Shown piece after piece: positions 34,760 to 43,681 of a stretch of 64,000 nucleotides of DNA. Under the pieces are notes generated by a model that saw nothing but the letters and a program-made list of their open reading frames with translations, did not search any database and was not told the DNA's origin. The number at the start of each line of letters is the position of its first letter. Within the stretch, counting starts at the first letter, position 1. This stretch comes from Shinella pollutisoli (GTDB taxonomy: Bacteria > Pseudomonadota > Alphaproteobacteria > Rhizobiales > Rhizobiaceae): NCBI RefSeq assembly GCF_024609765.1, contig NZ_JANFDG010000014.1, positions 1 to 64,000 of the forward strand, written 5' to 3'. Position numbers and translations under genes: made by a program.

Positions 34760-36022
34760 ATGGCATCAAGAGGCATGAAACCGGACGTCGACGCCGCCTG
34801 CGAGGCGATGCGCGGGCTTTTTCCCGAAACGCCGCTGCAACCGAACGAGCACCTTTCCGCCCGCTACGGCGCGGAGATCTACCTCAAGCGCGAGGACCTC
34901 TCGCCGGTGCGCTCCTACAAGATTCGCGGCGCCTTCAACTTCTTCCGCAAGGTGCTGGCGCGGCCGGACGGCGCGCGCCGCTTCGTCTGCGCCTCGGCCG
35001 GCAACCATGCGCAGGGCTTCGCCTTCGTCTGCCGCCATTTCGGCGTGCCGGGCGTCGTCTTCATGCCGGTGACGACGCCGCAGCAGAAGATCGACAAGAC
35101 CCGCATGTTCGGCGGCGACTTCGTGACGATCCGCCTTTTCGGCGACTTCTTCGACCAGTGCTACCAGGCCGCCCGCGACCATGCCGAGGAGACCGGCGCG
35201 CTGATGGTGCCGCCCTTCGACCATGAGGACATCATCGAGGGGCAGGCGACGGTGGCCGCCGAGATCGTCGCCCAGCTCGGCGAGGGCAGGGCGCCGGACC
35301 TCGTCGTGCTGCCGGTCGGCGGCGGCGGGCTCTCGGCCGGCGTGACCGGCTATCTCGAACCGTCGATCGGCCCGTCGGGCTTCCTCTTCTGCGAGCCGCT
35401 CGGCGCGCCCAGCCTGAAGCGCAGCCTCGAAAGCGGCGCCGTCGTCACCCTCGACCAGGTCGACAACTTCGTCGACGGCGCCGCCGTCGGCCGCATCGGC
35501 GACCTCAATTTCGCGGCACTGCGCCATTTCTCCGCCGACCAGGTGATGCTGCTGTCGGAAAACGCGATCTGCGTGACGATGATCGACATGCTGAACGTCG
35601 AGGGCGTGGTGCTGGAGCCGGCGGGAGCGCTCGCGCTCTCCGCCCTCGAAGCGCTCGGCCGCGAGGCGCTGGAGGGCAAGGTGGTCGTCGCCGTCGTCTC
35701 CGGCGGCAATTTCGACTTCGAGCGGCTGCCGGACGTCAAGGAGCGGGCGATGCGGCATGCGGGGCTGAAGAAATACTTCATCCTGCGGCTCGCCCAGCGC
35801 CCGGGGGCGCTGCGCGACTTCCTGAACCTGCTCGGCCCGGACGACGACATCGCCCGATTCGAGTACCTGAAGAAGTCGGCGCGCAATTTCGGCTCCATCC
35901 TGATCGGCATCGAGACGAAGGCGCCGGAGAATTTCGCGGCGCTGAAGAAGGCCTTCGACGGGGCGGGGCTGCGCTACCAGGACATCACCGACAACGAGAT
36001 CCTCGCCAATCTCATCATCTGA
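34760..36022 (+). CDS. ilvA: Threonine ammonia-lyase (threonine dehydratase)
   Basis: This PLP enzyme converts threonine to 2-oxobutanoate, the first step of isoleucine synthesis. The 420-residue protein has the PLP-lysine motif SYKIRGAFN (Lys54), the phosphate-binding loop VGGGGLSAGVTG, and CASAGNHAQGFAF. A C-terminal domain of about 90 residues (from KKYFILRLAQRPGALRDFLN) is ACT-like and probably mediates isoleucine feedback. Single-ACT enzymes of about 415 residues form the short biosynthetic class. The start is uncertain: ATG at 34760 or 34775, neither with a good ribosome-binding site. Confidence 0.92.
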   Translation: MASRGMKPDVDAACEAMRGLFPETPLQPNEHLSARYGAEIYLKREDLSPVRSYKIRGAFNFFRKVLARPDGARRFVCASAGNHAQGFAFVCRHFGVPGVVFMPVTTPQQKIDKTRMFGGDFVTIRLFGDFFDQCYQAARDHAEETGALMVPPFDHEDIIEGQATVAAEIVAQLGEGRAPDLVVLPVGGGGLSAGVTGYLEPSIGPSGFLFCEPLGAPSLKRSLESGAVVTLDQVDNFVDGAAVGRIGDLNFAALRHFSADQVMLLSENAICVTMIDMLNVEGVVLEPAGALALSALEALGREALEGKVVVAVVSGGNFDFERLPDVKERAMRHAGLKKYFILRLAQRPGALRDFLNLLGPDDDIARFEYLKKSARNFGSILIGIETKAPENFAALKKAFDGAGLRYQDITDNEILANLII

Positions 36023-36085
36023 CGGAAACGGTTCGCCTCGTCCTGCAGGCTTGGAGGGCGGCGCGGCCTGTGCTAGCAATCGGCC

Positions 36086-36403
36086 ATGGCATCGTTCTTT
36101 TCGAAACTCTTCGGTCGCGGCGGCGATTCGGCTTCTTCTCCCAAGGCGACGACGGAGGAGACCGAGGCCTACAACGACCTCGTGCTCGTCGCCGCTCCCA
36201 TCCAGGAGGGCGCGCAGTTCCGTCTTGCCGGGCGCATCGAGAAGCGCGACGGCGAGCGGGTGCTCTCGCGCAGCTTCATCCGCGCCGACCTGTTCTCCTC
36301 GCGGGACGACGCGGTTGCGACGGCCTTCCGCAAGGCGCGGCAGATCGTCGACCAGACGGGGCCGTCGCTCTTTGCCGACGGGGCCGAAAGCCGGCAGGTC
36401 TGA
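36086..36403 (+). CDS. HlyU-family protein
   Basis: The 105-residue product MASFFSKLFGRGGDSASSPK contains YNDLVLVAAPIQEGAQFRLA and LSRSFIRADLFSSRDDAVAT, the core of the HlyU family (named after a Vibrio haemolysin activator of a different fold). Rhizobial members are uncharacterised small cytosolic proteins. It has no DNA-binding helix-turn-helix. It follows ilvA by 63 nt on the same strand. Confidence 0.8.
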   Translation: MASFFSKLFGRGGDSASSPKATTEETEAYNDLVLVAAPIQEGAQFRLAGRIEKRDGERVLSRSFIRADLFSSRDDAVATAFRKARQIVDQTGPSLFADGAESRQV

Positions 36404-36491
36404 CCCTGTCGGCGGGGGGCGGCGAAGGACATGATCGCAGGCCGCCGGACCCGTTCGGCGGCAAAGGGCTTACGTGCATCGCGGATTGGAT

Positions 36492-37736
36492 ATGGGTATC
36501 GAGAATCTGATCCTGCTTCTCGCCGAGGCCGGCTTCTACTTCGTCTTCATGGTGGGGCTCCTGCACCTGCGCCACCAGCTCGGCATCGGCGTCTTCGTCG
36601 CCGCCCTCGGCGTCATGCATTTCCTGGAGACCTATCTCGCGGCGGTCTTCTATGTCGAGCTGCCCTTCGGCGTCATCTCGCCGGGCTCCTCGATCCTCTT
36701 TTCCGGCAAGCTGATGATGATCCTCCTCCTCTACGTGAAGGAGGACGCCGCCGTGGTGCGCGCGCCGATCTACGGCCTGCTCGCCGGCAATTTCCTGACC
36801 GTCGGCCTTGGCCTGTTCCTGCAGCACCACAAGACGATCGGCGTCGTGCCGGGGCGGGTCGCCGACCTCGCCTTCATCGACGAGATGGGCTGGCTGATGC
36901 TCTGGGGCACGATGCTGCTCTATGTCGATTCGCTCGCCATCATCCTGCTCTACGAGCGGCTCGGCCGGCGCTTCAAGCAGAGCACGACGCTGCGCTTCTT
37001 CGTCGCCGGCGTCGCCGTGCTCACCTTCGACCAGCTCGGCTTCTTCGCCGCGCTCCATCTCCTGAACGGCGCGCCCGTCCAGGTCTTCTGGGGCGGCTGG
37101 ATCGCCAAGATGCTGGCGGCGGTGATCTATGCGGTGCTGATCGCCGCCTATCTGAGCTACTCGCGCATCACCGCGCTGCCGGTCTCCGCCCGGCCGATCG
37201 CCGACATCTTCAACGACCTCACCTTCCGCGAGCGCTACGAGGACCTGCTCGACCGCTCCGGCCGCGACGCGCTGACGGGCGTCTTCGACCGCAGCCGGCT
37301 CGAGTTCGAGGCGCCGCGCGCGCTTTCGGCCATGCTCGCCGCCGGCAAGCCGATGGCCCTGATGATCATCGACGTGGACCGCTTCAAGTCGGTCAACGAC
37401 CGCTTCGGCCATCTCGCCGGCGACCAGGTGCTGAAGGATATCGTCGGCTGCACGGGGCGCGTGCTCGGGGCCGACGACCGGATCTTCCGGTTCGGGGGCG
37501 AGGAATTCGTGGTGATCTGCGAGGACCTCTCGCCGGCGGCCGCCCGCGAGCGCGCCGAGGCGCTGCGCAAGGCCGTGGAGGACGAGGTCCGCCAGCCGGA
37601 CGGGCGCCCCGTCACCGTCAGCATCGGCCTTGCCAACAGCTTCGCCGACGGCACGACGCTGAACGCGCTCATCTCCACCGCCGACGCGCGCCTCTACGCC
37701 GCCAAGAACGCCGGACGCAACCGCGTCGAGTCGTGA
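36492..37736 (+). CDS. Membrane-bound diguanylate cyclase (GGDEF)
   Basis: The enzyme makes cyclic di-GMP from two GTP. The N-terminal ~215 residues comprise about seven hydrophobic helices (MGIENLILLLAEAGFYFVFM onward), a membrane sensor region of unknown ligand. Then comes a GGDEF domain with RDALTGVFDRSRLE, MIIDVDRFKSVNDRFGHLAG and the active site FRFGGEEFVVI. The RxxD inhibitory site is absent (Gly at the Arg position), so product feedback is probably missing. The ATG at 36492 gives 414 residues; a GTG at 36474 is possible. It converges on lrp with a 7-nt gap. Confidence 0.92.
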   Translation: MGIENLILLLAEAGFYFVFMVGLLHLRHQLGIGVFVAALGVMHFLETYLAAVFYVELPFGVISPGSSILFSGKLMMILLLYVKEDAAVVRAPIYGLLAGNFLTVGLGLFLQHHKTIGVVPGRVADLAFIDEMGWLMLWGTMLLYVDSLAIILLYERLGRRFKQSTTLRFFVAGVAVLTFDQLGFFAALHLLNGAPVQVFWGGWIAKMLAAVIYAVLIAAYLSYSRITALPVSARPIADIFNDLTFRERYEDLLDRSGRDALTGVFDRSRLEFEAPRALSAMLAAGKPMALMIIDVDRFKSVNDRFGHLAGDQVLKDIVGCTGRVLGADDRIFRFGGEEFVVICEDLSPAAARERAEALRKAVEDEVRQPDGRPVTVSIGLANSFADGTTLNALISTADARLYAAKNAGRNRVES

Positions 37737-37743
37737 ACCGGTC

Positions 37744-38205
37744 TCACACCCCGATGCTCGGCCGGTCGATCACCTCGCGCAGCGCGAAGCTCGAATTGAT
37801 CTTCACCACGTGCGGCAGCGCCGACAGCCAGTCGCGGTGGATGCGCTCGTAGTCCTCCAGGTCCTTTGCCGCGATGCGCAGGATATAGTCGTATTCGCCG
37901 GACATCAGGTAGCAGACGAGCACGTTCGGGCAGAGCTTCACCGCCGCCTCGAATTCCGCCAGCGTCTTGGCGAACTGGCCGGACAGCGAGATGTGGACGA
38001 TGGCGATCATCCGGTAGTCCAGCGCCTTCGGCGAGATGCGCGCGTAGTAGCCGCTGACGACGCCGGATTTCTCCAGGATGTCGAGCCGGCGCGAGCAGGC
38101 GGACGGCGACAGGCCGACGCGCTGGGCAAGGTCGGCGTTGGAAATCCGGCCGTTCTGCTGGATCGCCCGCAGGATCGCAGTATCGATGGCATCGAGCGGC
38201 TGCAT
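37744..38205 (-). CDS. Lrp/AsnC-family regulator, probably AldR-type
   Basis: The 153-residue regulator has an N-terminal winged helix-turn-helix (DAIDTAILRAIQQNGRISNA then ADLAQRVGLSPSACSRRLDI) and a C-terminal RAM/AsnC ligand-binding domain (GQFAKTLAEFEAAVKLCPNV, YLMSGEYDYILRIAAKDLED). The ATG at 38205 follows GAAGGAAATTCGA. It is divergent from ald with a 166-nt shared region. That context predicts control of ald by alanine or related amino acids, as for AldR and other Lrp relatives. Confidence 0.9.
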   Translation of the reverse strand: MQPLDAIDTAILRAIQQNGRISNADLAQRVGLSPSACSRRLDILEKSGVVSGYYARISPKALDYRMIAIVHISLSGQFAKTLAEFEAAVKLCPNVLVCYLMSGEYDYILRIAAKDLEDYERIHRDWLSALPHVVKINSSFALREVIDRPSIGV

Positions 38206-38371
38206 TCGAATTTCCTTCGAGAAAATGCGTGGAAACCGAAGAATATTCGACAACGGGCGGGAAGGCAAAGCCGCTTTGCAAGGACATTGCGTGTTTCCTC
38301 TGCTTCGATTGTCCATCCGCCGAGGGGGCGGGACATGAACAACAACGACGAACTGGGAAAGGAACGCGAAT

Positions 38372-39490
38372 ATGCGTGTCGGTTGTCCGAAGGAAATCAA
38401 GAACCATGAATACCGGGTGGGCCTCACGCCCGGTGCCGTGCGCGAATACGTTGCCCACGGGCACGAGGTCCTGATCGAGACGAAGGCCGGCGCCGGGATC
38501 GGCGCCGACGACGATGCCTACCGCGCCGCCGGCGCAAAGATCGTTCAGACCGCGAACGACATCTTCCTCAAGTCCGACATGGTGGTCAAGGTGAAGGAAC
38601 CGCAGCCTTCCGAATGGACCCAGTTGCGCGACGGACAGATCCTCTACACCTACCTGCATCTCGCCCCCGATCCCGAACAGACGAAGGGGCTCCTCGCCTC
38701 CGGCGTCACGGCCGTCGCCTACGAGACGGTGACGGACGAGCGCGGCGGCCTGCCGCTGCTCGCGCCGATGTCGGAGGTCGCGGGCCGGCTTTCCATCCAG
38801 GCGGGCGCGACCGCGCTGCAGAAGGCGAACGGCGGGCGCGGCATCCTGCTCGGCGGCGTGCCGGGCGTGCCGCCGGCCAGGGTCGCCATCATCGGCGGCG
38901 GCGTCGTCGGCCTGCATGCCGCGCGCATGGCGGCGGGGCTCGGCGCGGACGTCTGCGTCCTCGACCGCTCGATCCCGCGCCTGCGCCAGCTCGACGACAT
39001 CTTCGGCGGCCGGGTCCACACCCGCTATGCGACCATCGACGCGCTGGAGGAGGAGGTCTTCGCCGCCGACCTCGTCATCGGCGCCGTGCTGATCCCCGGG
39101 GCGGCGGCACCGAAGCTCGTCACGCGAGAGATGCTCTCCGGCATGAAGAAGGGGGCCGTCGTCGTCGACGTCGCCATCGACCAGGGCGGCTGCTTCGAGA
39201 CCTCGCATGCGACCACCCATTCCGACCCGACCTTCGAGGTCGACGGCGTGGTGCACTATTGCGTCGCCAACATGCCGGGCGCGGTGCCGGTCACCTCGGC
39301 GCACGCCCTCAACAACGCGACGATGCACTACGGCCTGCAGCTTGCCGACAAGGGGCTGAAGGCGATCGCCGAGGACCGCCACCTGCGCGCCGGCCTCAAC
39401 GTGCACCGCGGCCGCGTCACCAGCCGTCCGGTGGCCGAGGCGCTCGGCTACGAGGCCTACGCGCCCGAGGCTGCGCTCGCCGTCGCCTGA
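38372..39490 (+). CDS. ald: Alanine dehydrogenase
   Basis: Ald catalyses reversible NAD-dependent deamination of L-alanine to pyruvate and ammonia. The 372-residue protein begins [20 protein letters not shown]. Lys75 (VKVKEPQ) and His96 (YLHLAPD) match the catalytic residues. The Rossmann motif is [20 protein letters not shown], and the C-terminal [19 protein letters not shown] is typical. The ATG follows GGAAAGGAACGCGAAT. It is predicted to be regulated by the divergent Lrp-type gene and ends in a strong terminator. Confidence 0.97.
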   Translation: MRVGCPKEIKNHEYRVGLTPGAVREYVAHGHEVLIETKAGAGIGADDDAYRAAGAKIVQTANDIFLKSDMVVKVKEPQPSEWTQLRDGQILYTYLHLAPDPEQTKGLLASGVTAVAYETVTDERGGLPLLAPMSEVAGRLSIQAGATALQKANGGRGILLGGVPGVPPARVAIIGGGVVGLHAARMAAGLGADVCVLDRSIPRLRQLDDIFGGRVHTRYATIDALEEEVFAADLVIGAVLIPGAAAPKLVTREMLSGMKKGAVVVDVAIDQGGCFETSHATTHSDPTFEVDGVVHYCVANMPGAVPVTSAHALNNATMHYGLQLADKGLKAIAEDRHLRAGLNVHRGRVTSRPVAEALGYEAYAPEAALAVA

Positions 39491-39501
39491 GCCCGACAGG
39501 A

Positions 39502-39535
39502 AAAGGCCCCTCCGTCGCGGGACGGAGGGGCCTTT
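39502..39535. terminator. Strong terminator between ald and the OmpA-type gene
   Basis: AAAGGCCCCTCCGTC (39502-39516) pairs perfectly with GACGGAGGGGCCTTT (39521-39535) around a GCGG loop. Being symmetric with A- and T-flanks it can terminate both convergent transcripts. Confidence 0.92.
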
Positions 39536-39556
39536 ATCATGGTGCGCGTGCGGCGG

Positions 39557-40108
39557 TCAGCGAACGAATTCGTCGATCCGGCGCAGCGTCACGCGGCGGT
39601 TGCGCCATTCCTCGTTCTGGGTCGGCACGAGCAGGTACTGCTCGCCGTAGCCGACGGTTTCGAGCGCGCGGGCCGGAATGCGGAATTCCTGCACCAGCAC
39701 CCATTTCAGCGATTCGGCGCGGCGCTCCGACAGGATCTGGTTGGAGGCCTCCGAGCCCACCGCGTCGGTATGGCCCTCGATGAGGAAGACCGCGCGGCCG
39801 CGCCGGCGCAGGAGCTGTTCCATGGCGCGGGCGATCTGGCGCACCTTGCGGTATTCCGAGCGCGGGATCTCGGCCGAGCCGAAGGCGAAGTTGATCGACT
39901 GGATGTCGATCGACGGCGCGGCGCGGCGCAGATCCGGACGGCGCTTCAGCTCGCGCACGGTCACGCGCTCGCTGTCGCGCAGGCGGCGGGCGGGTGCGGC
40001 GTCCAGCCGGCGATAGATCATGTCCTCGGAGGGCGTTTCCTGCGCAAGGGCAAGGCCGGGGGCGGCGAGCGTGGCGGCAAGCGCGGTCAGGAAGGCGCGG
40101 CGTTGCAT
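39557..40108 (-). CDS. OmpA-domain envelope protein
   Basis: The 183-residue precursor has a signal peptide with a twin-arginine-like start ([20 protein letters not shown]), possibly Tat- or Sec-exported. The C-terminal ~110 residues form an OmpA/Pal peptidoglycan-binding domain: [40 protein letters not shown] with the TDAxG motif, and [20 protein letters not shown]. There is no lipobox or beta-barrel, so it is a soluble periplasmic cell-wall binder. The start at 40108 is preceded by AAGGAGACATCGCC. Confidence 0.88.
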   Translation of the reverse strand: MQRRAFLTALAATLAAPGLALAQETPSEDMIYRRLDAAPARRLRDSERVTVRELKRRPDLRRAAPSIDIQSINFAFGSAEIPRSEYRKVRQIARAMEQLLRRRGRAVFLIEGHTDAVGSEASNQILSERRAESLKWVLVQEFRIPARALETVGYGEQYLLVPTQNEEWRNRRVTLRRIDEFVR

Positions 40109-40206
40109 GGGCGATGTCTCCTTCTGTCTGTCATGTGAGCTGCGTTCGAGGCGCAACCTGCCACGGGCGACATGAAAGGAGGATGAACCGGCCGTTCGAT
40201 CCCGGT

Positions 40207-40803
40207 TCAGACTGGTAAACGGCCGGGCGGCGGCAGACAGTCGCGCTTGGCGAGCGCCAGCAGCTCCGCGTCGGAGAGCGGCACGACCGCGCCGTCCGTC
40301 GTGCCGACGGGCGAGAAGCCGAACATCTGGTAGAGCTGCAGCGCGCGGGGGTGGTCGAGGCTGTTGGTGGTGACCGTCACGCGCTTCGGCCCGGACGCCC
40401 AGGCGGCATAGAGCGCCTGCAGCAGGAACCACTTGCCGATGCCGATGCCGAGCGCATGCTCGAACAGGCCGAAATGGGAGAGCTCCACCGTCTCCGTGTC
40501 GACCTGGAACAGCTCGAAGAAGCCGCCCGGCGCGCCGTTCACGTAGAGCACGCTCACCGCGTTGCGCTTGTCGTGCAGTGTCGCGGTAAGCGCGGCGTCG
40601 TCCAGGCGCAGCCGGTCGACCCAGTGCCAGCGGCTGCCGACCTGCCGGTAGAGGAAGCGGTAATAGGCGAGCGGGATGTCCGGCGCGGCGAGGATCGCCG
40701 TGTGCACGTTGACGGGCACCGGCAGGCTCTGGCGCGGCGGCGCCGTCATCTCCAGCGCGGTGACATGGACCGGGATCGGTGCGGCAGTCGTCTTCTTCGC
40801 CAT
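40207..40803 (-). CDS. GNAT-family N-acetyltransferase
   Basis: The 198-residue protein has the acetyl-CoA-binding motif A as ELSHFGLFEHALGIGIGKWF and the C-terminal HPRALQLYQMFGFSPVGTTD, which is typical of GNAT enzymes. The N-terminal half includes AYYRFLYRQVGSRWHWVDRL, a segment found in a subset of uncharacterised alphaproteobacterial GNATs. The acceptor substrate is unknown. It is the last gene of a tight operon cysK-alaX-sseA-GNAT, 4 nt after sseA, which suggests a role linked to sulfur amino acids or aminoacyl quality control. Confidence 0.85.
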   Translation of the reverse strand: MAKKTTAAPIPVHVTALEMTAPPRQSLPVPVNVHTAILAAPDIPLAYYRFLYRQVGSRWHWVDRLRLDDAALTATLHDKRNAVSVLYVNGAPGGFFELFQVDTETVELSHFGLFEHALGIGIGKWFLLQALYAAWASGPKRVTVTTNSLDHPRALQLYQMFGFSPVGTTDGAVVPLSDAELLALAKRDCLPPPGRLPV

Positions 40804-40807
40804 GGGC

Positions 40808-41662
40808 CTAGTCTTTTCCGGTGACGACCGGCGTGTCGTCGCGCCCGCCCCATTCCGACCAGGAGCCGTCGTAGAGCGTGTTGTCCTCGTGGCCGAGCGA
40901 ATGGAGCGCGAGCGTGATGATCGCCGCCGTCACGCCGGAGCCGCAGCTTGTCACCACCGGCCTGCCGAGGTCGATCCCCGCATCGTCGAAGAGTTGGCGC
41001 AATTCGGAAAGGTCCTTGAAGCGGCCGTCGGCCGAGAAGATGCCGGAGGGCATGTTTCTGGCGCCCGGCATGTGGCCCGAGCGCATGCCGGCGCGCGGCT
41101 CCGCCTCCTCGCCGGTGAAGCGGCCGGCCCCGCGCGCGTCGGCGATCTGCCGCGCGCCGGTGGTGACGATGCCGCGCATCTCCTCGAAGGAGGTGACGGC
41201 ATAGGGGTTGAAATTGGTGTGGAAGACGGCGGGCGCCGGCTCCGGCAGGTCGGTCTCGAGCGGCCGGCCCTCCTTCCTCCAGCCGTCGATGCCGCCGTCC
41301 ATGACGAAGACGGATCTCGCCCCCATGGTGCGGAACAGCCACCACACGCGCGGCGCGGTGAAGATGCCGGGCCCGTCGTAGACGACGATCGTGTCGGTGT
41401 CGGAAATGCCGAGCTTGCCGACCTCGGCGGCGAAGAATTCCGGCGAGGGGATCGTGTGCGGCAGGCCGCTCGCATGGTCGGCGATCACGTCCTGGTCGAA
41501 GAACACCGCGCCCGGGACATGGCCGGCGGCATATTCGGCGGCGCCGTTGCGGTTTTGCGCGGGAAGATACCACGAGGCGTCGACGATGCGGAATTCCGGC
41601 GCGCCGAGCTGCTTTTCCACCCAGTCCGCCGAGACGACGAACCTGCTCTTCTCGTTTGCCAT
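40808..41662 (-). CDS. sseA: 3-Mercaptopyruvate sulfurtransferase
   Basis: The enzyme transfers sulfur from 3-mercaptopyruvate to a thiophilic acceptor. The 284-residue protein has two rhodanese domains. The first (residues 10-135) is catalytically silent, and the second has the active-site loop VTSCGSGVTAA with Cys240. CGSGVT distinguishes mercaptopyruvate sulfurtransferase from thiosulfate sulfurtransferase. It lies 13 nt after alaX and 4 nt before the GNAT gene. Confidence 0.92.
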   Translation of the reverse strand: MANEKSRFVVSADWVEKQLGAPEFRIVDASWYLPAQNRNGAAEYAAGHVPGAVFFDQDVIADHASGLPHTIPSPEFFAAEVGKLGISDTDTIVVYDGPGIFTAPRVWWLFRTMGARSVFVMDGGIDGWRKEGRPLETDLPEPAPAVFHTNFNPYAVTSFEEMRGIVTTGARQIADARGAGRFTGEEAEPRAGMRSGHMPGARNMPSGIFSADGRFKDLSELRQLFDDAGIDLGRPVVTSCGSGVTAAIITLALHSLGHEDNTLYDGSWSEWGGRDDTPVVTGKD

Positions 41663-41675
41663 GGGCTTCTCCCTG

Positions 41676-42422
41676 TCAGGCGTCGGGCGAACCGGGCGCG
41701 CCGAAGCGGATGCGGAACCGGCGGTTCTCCTTGCCCTTCTTCTCGATCTTGGCGATGTGGATGGCGCCGACCTCCTGCGTCTCGGAGACGTGGGTGCCGC
41801 CGCAGGGCTGGCTGTCGATTGTCGAACCCTCGCCGATGCACACGAGGCTGACGCGGCCGAGCCCCACGGGCGGGCGCACGTTCTTCGACTTGACGATGCC
41901 GGGATTGGCGGCGAGCTCCGCGTCGGTGATCCACTGCACGAAGACCGGATGGTTCTCCTCGACGAGCTTCATCAGCTTCTCCGTCACCGCGTCCTTGTCG
42001 ATCGTCTCGCTCATGTCGAAGTCGACGCGGCTGTCCTCCTCGCCGACGGCCGCACCCGTGATCGGGTAGGGGCAGACGACGGAGAGCAGGTGGCAGGCCG
42101 TGTGCATGCGCATCAGCCGGTAGCGCCGCGCCCAGTCGATATGGGCGACGATCGTCTCGCCGACCACGGGCAGCGCCTCGCCGTCGAGCGGCCTGTGCAG
42201 GATGACGTCCTTGCTCGCGCCCGTCACCGCCGGGCCGAGCGCGATGCGCGAGCCGTCGCCACGCTCCAGGAAGCCGGTGTCGCCCGGCTGTCCGCCGGAC
42301 GTGGCGTAGAAGCAGGTCCGTTCGAGCTCGACGCTGCCGTCGGCATGCACCGCCGTCACAACCGCCTCGCATGTCGAAAGATAGAAATCGTCACGGAAGA
42401 GGGCGGCGGTGGGAGAGGGCAT
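41676..42422 (-). CDS. Alanyl-tRNA editing protein (AlaX-M type)
   Basis: AlaX hydrolyses Ser-tRNA(Ala) in trans. The 248-residue protein has the zinc ligands His107/His111 (MHTACHLL) and Cys207/His211 (CGGTH) and the glycine-rich motif TSGGQPGDTG near residue 41, which marks the AlaX-M class and helps serine discrimination. There is no synthetase domain. It sits 5 nt downstream of cysK and 13 nt upstream of sseA in one operon, an association that ties serine mischarging control to cysteine synthesis. Confidence 0.92.
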   Translation of the reverse strand: MPSPTAALFRDDFYLSTCEAVVTAVHADGSVELERTCFYATSGGQPGDTGFLERGDGSRIALGPAVTGASKDVILHRPLDGEALPVVGETIVAHIDWARRYRLMRMHTACHLLSVVCPYPITGAAVGEEDSRVDFDMSETIDKDAVTEKLMKLVEENHPVFVQWITDAELAANPGIVKSKNVRPPVGLGRVSLVCIGEGSTIDSQPCGGTHVSETQEVGAIHIAKIEKKGKENRRFRIRFGAPGSPDA

Positions 42423-42427
42423 GGAGA

Positions 42428-43468
42428 CTATTCGACCGGCTGATAGGGGACCTTGATCCTCGATTTCGCCGTCAGCCAGCCCGGGACGGGCAGGTTCTTC
42501 GAATCGAGGAAGTCCGCGTTGAAGAGTTTGGACTGGTAGCGGTTAGCATAGTCGCAGAGGATCGTCACGATCGTATGGCCGGGGCCGAGATCCCTCGCCA
42601 GCCGGATCGCGCCGGCGATGTTGATGCCCGACGAGCCGCCGACGGCGATGCCCTCGTTCTCGATCAGGTCGAAGACCAGCGGCACGGCTTCCGAATCGGG
42701 GATGTTGTAGGCGTAGTCCGGGGTGAAACCCTCCAGATTGGCGGTGATGCGGCCCTGGCCGATGCCCTCGGTGATGGAGCTTCCCTCGGCCTTGAGCTCG
42801 CCGTGCGCATAGTAGTTGTAGAGGGCGGCGCCGTCCGGGTCGGCAAGCGCGATCCTGATGTCCGGGTTCTTCGCTCTCAGGCCCGCCGCGACGCCGGCGA
42901 GCGTGCCGCCCGAGCCGACGGCCGAGACGAAGCCGTCCACCTTGCCGCCGGTGTCGCGCCAGATCTCCGGCGCGGTCGTCTCGATATGGGCGTCGCGGTT
43001 GGCGACGTTGTCGAACTGGTTGGCCCAGATCGCGCCGTTCGGCTCGCTCTTCGCGAGCTCGGCGGCGAGCCGGCCGGAGAGCTTCACGTAGTTGTTCGGG
43101 TTCTTGTAGGGGACGGCAGGCACCTCGACCAGCTCGGCGCCGAGGCTGCGGATGGCGTCCTTCTTCTCCTGGCTCTGGGTCTCCGGGATGACGATGACCG
43201 CGCGGTAGCCGAGCGCCCTCGCGACGAGGGCGAGGCCGATGCCGGTGTTGCCGGCCGTGCCCTCGACGATCGCGCCGCCGGGACGCAGATCGCCAGAGCG
43301 TTCCGCCGCGCGGATGATCGACAGCGCCGCGCGGTCCTTCACCGACTGGCCCGGATTGAGGAACTCCGCCTTGCCGAGGATCTCGCAGCCCGTCGCCTCC
43401 GACGCACCTTTGAGCCGGATCAGCGGCGTGTTGCCGATTGCATCCAGAACGGACGGAAGAATGGACAT
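42428..43468 (-). CDS. cysK: Cysteine synthase A (O-acetylserine sulfhydrylase)
   Basis: This PLP enzyme makes cysteine from O-acetylserine and sulfide. The 346-residue protein MSILPSVLDAIGNTPLIRLK has the PLP lysine in PGQSVKDRAAL (Lys44), the substrate loop EGTAGNTGIGLALVAR, and the phosphate loop GSGGTLAGV. A C-terminal extension (DYANRYQSKLFNADFLDSKN) occurs in longer alphaproteobacterial members. The ATG at 43468 gives the family-like N-terminus; an upstream start at 43525 does not. It is first in a four-gene operon. Cystathionine beta-synthase activity is a less likely alternative. Confidence 0.92.
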   Translation of the reverse strand: MSILPSVLDAIGNTPLIRLKGASEATGCEILGKAEFLNPGQSVKDRAALSIIRAAERSGDLRPGGAIVEGTAGNTGIGLALVARALGYRAVIVIPETQSQEKKDAIRSLGAELVEVPAVPYKNPNNYVKLSGRLAAELAKSEPNGAIWANQFDNVANRDAHIETTAPEIWRDTGGKVDGFVSAVGSGGTLAGVAAGLRAKNPDIRIALADPDGAALYNYYAHGELKAEGSSITEGIGQGRITANLEGFTPDYAYNIPDSEAVPLVFDLIENEGIAVGGSSGINIAGAIRLARDLGPGHTIVTILCDYANRYQSKLFNADFLDSKNLPVPGWLTAKSRIKVPYQPVE

Positions 43469-43603
43469 GGAACCTGTGCCTCGCGCTTTCAAAACCAGAT
43501 TATGCGGCGTCTTTTCGACCTGCAAGCAGGGCTTGGCAAGGAATCGTGTTCCCCGTCGGGCGCAACCGGAAGGATTATTTATCCGGCGGCGGAACAGCGA
43601 TCG

Positions 43604-43618
43604 TTAATCGGCTGTTAA
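43604..43618 (+). promoter_or_regulatory. Consensus CtrA site (TTAA-N7-TTAA)
   Basis: TTAATCGGCTGTTAA fits the full CtrA recognition pattern exactly, and a further TTAA follows at 43628-43631. CtrA is the alphaproteobacterial cell-cycle master regulator. The site is 63 nt upstream of the small-protein ATG at 43682 and 136 nt upstream of the divergent cysK start. The half-sites are AT-rich in a GC-rich context. Confidence 0.5.
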
Positions 43619-43681
43619 GCGGCATGGTTAATTTTGCGTCTATACGCCGCCCCTCGGTCGGGGCGGGCAAGGAGGTGCCAG

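Noticed and set aside
31875-34778. 967-codon plus-strand frame opposite trkH and its neighbour
   Set aside because: Shadow frame with low-complexity composition. The minus-strand genes show real motifs (four TrkH filter loops, a signal peptide).
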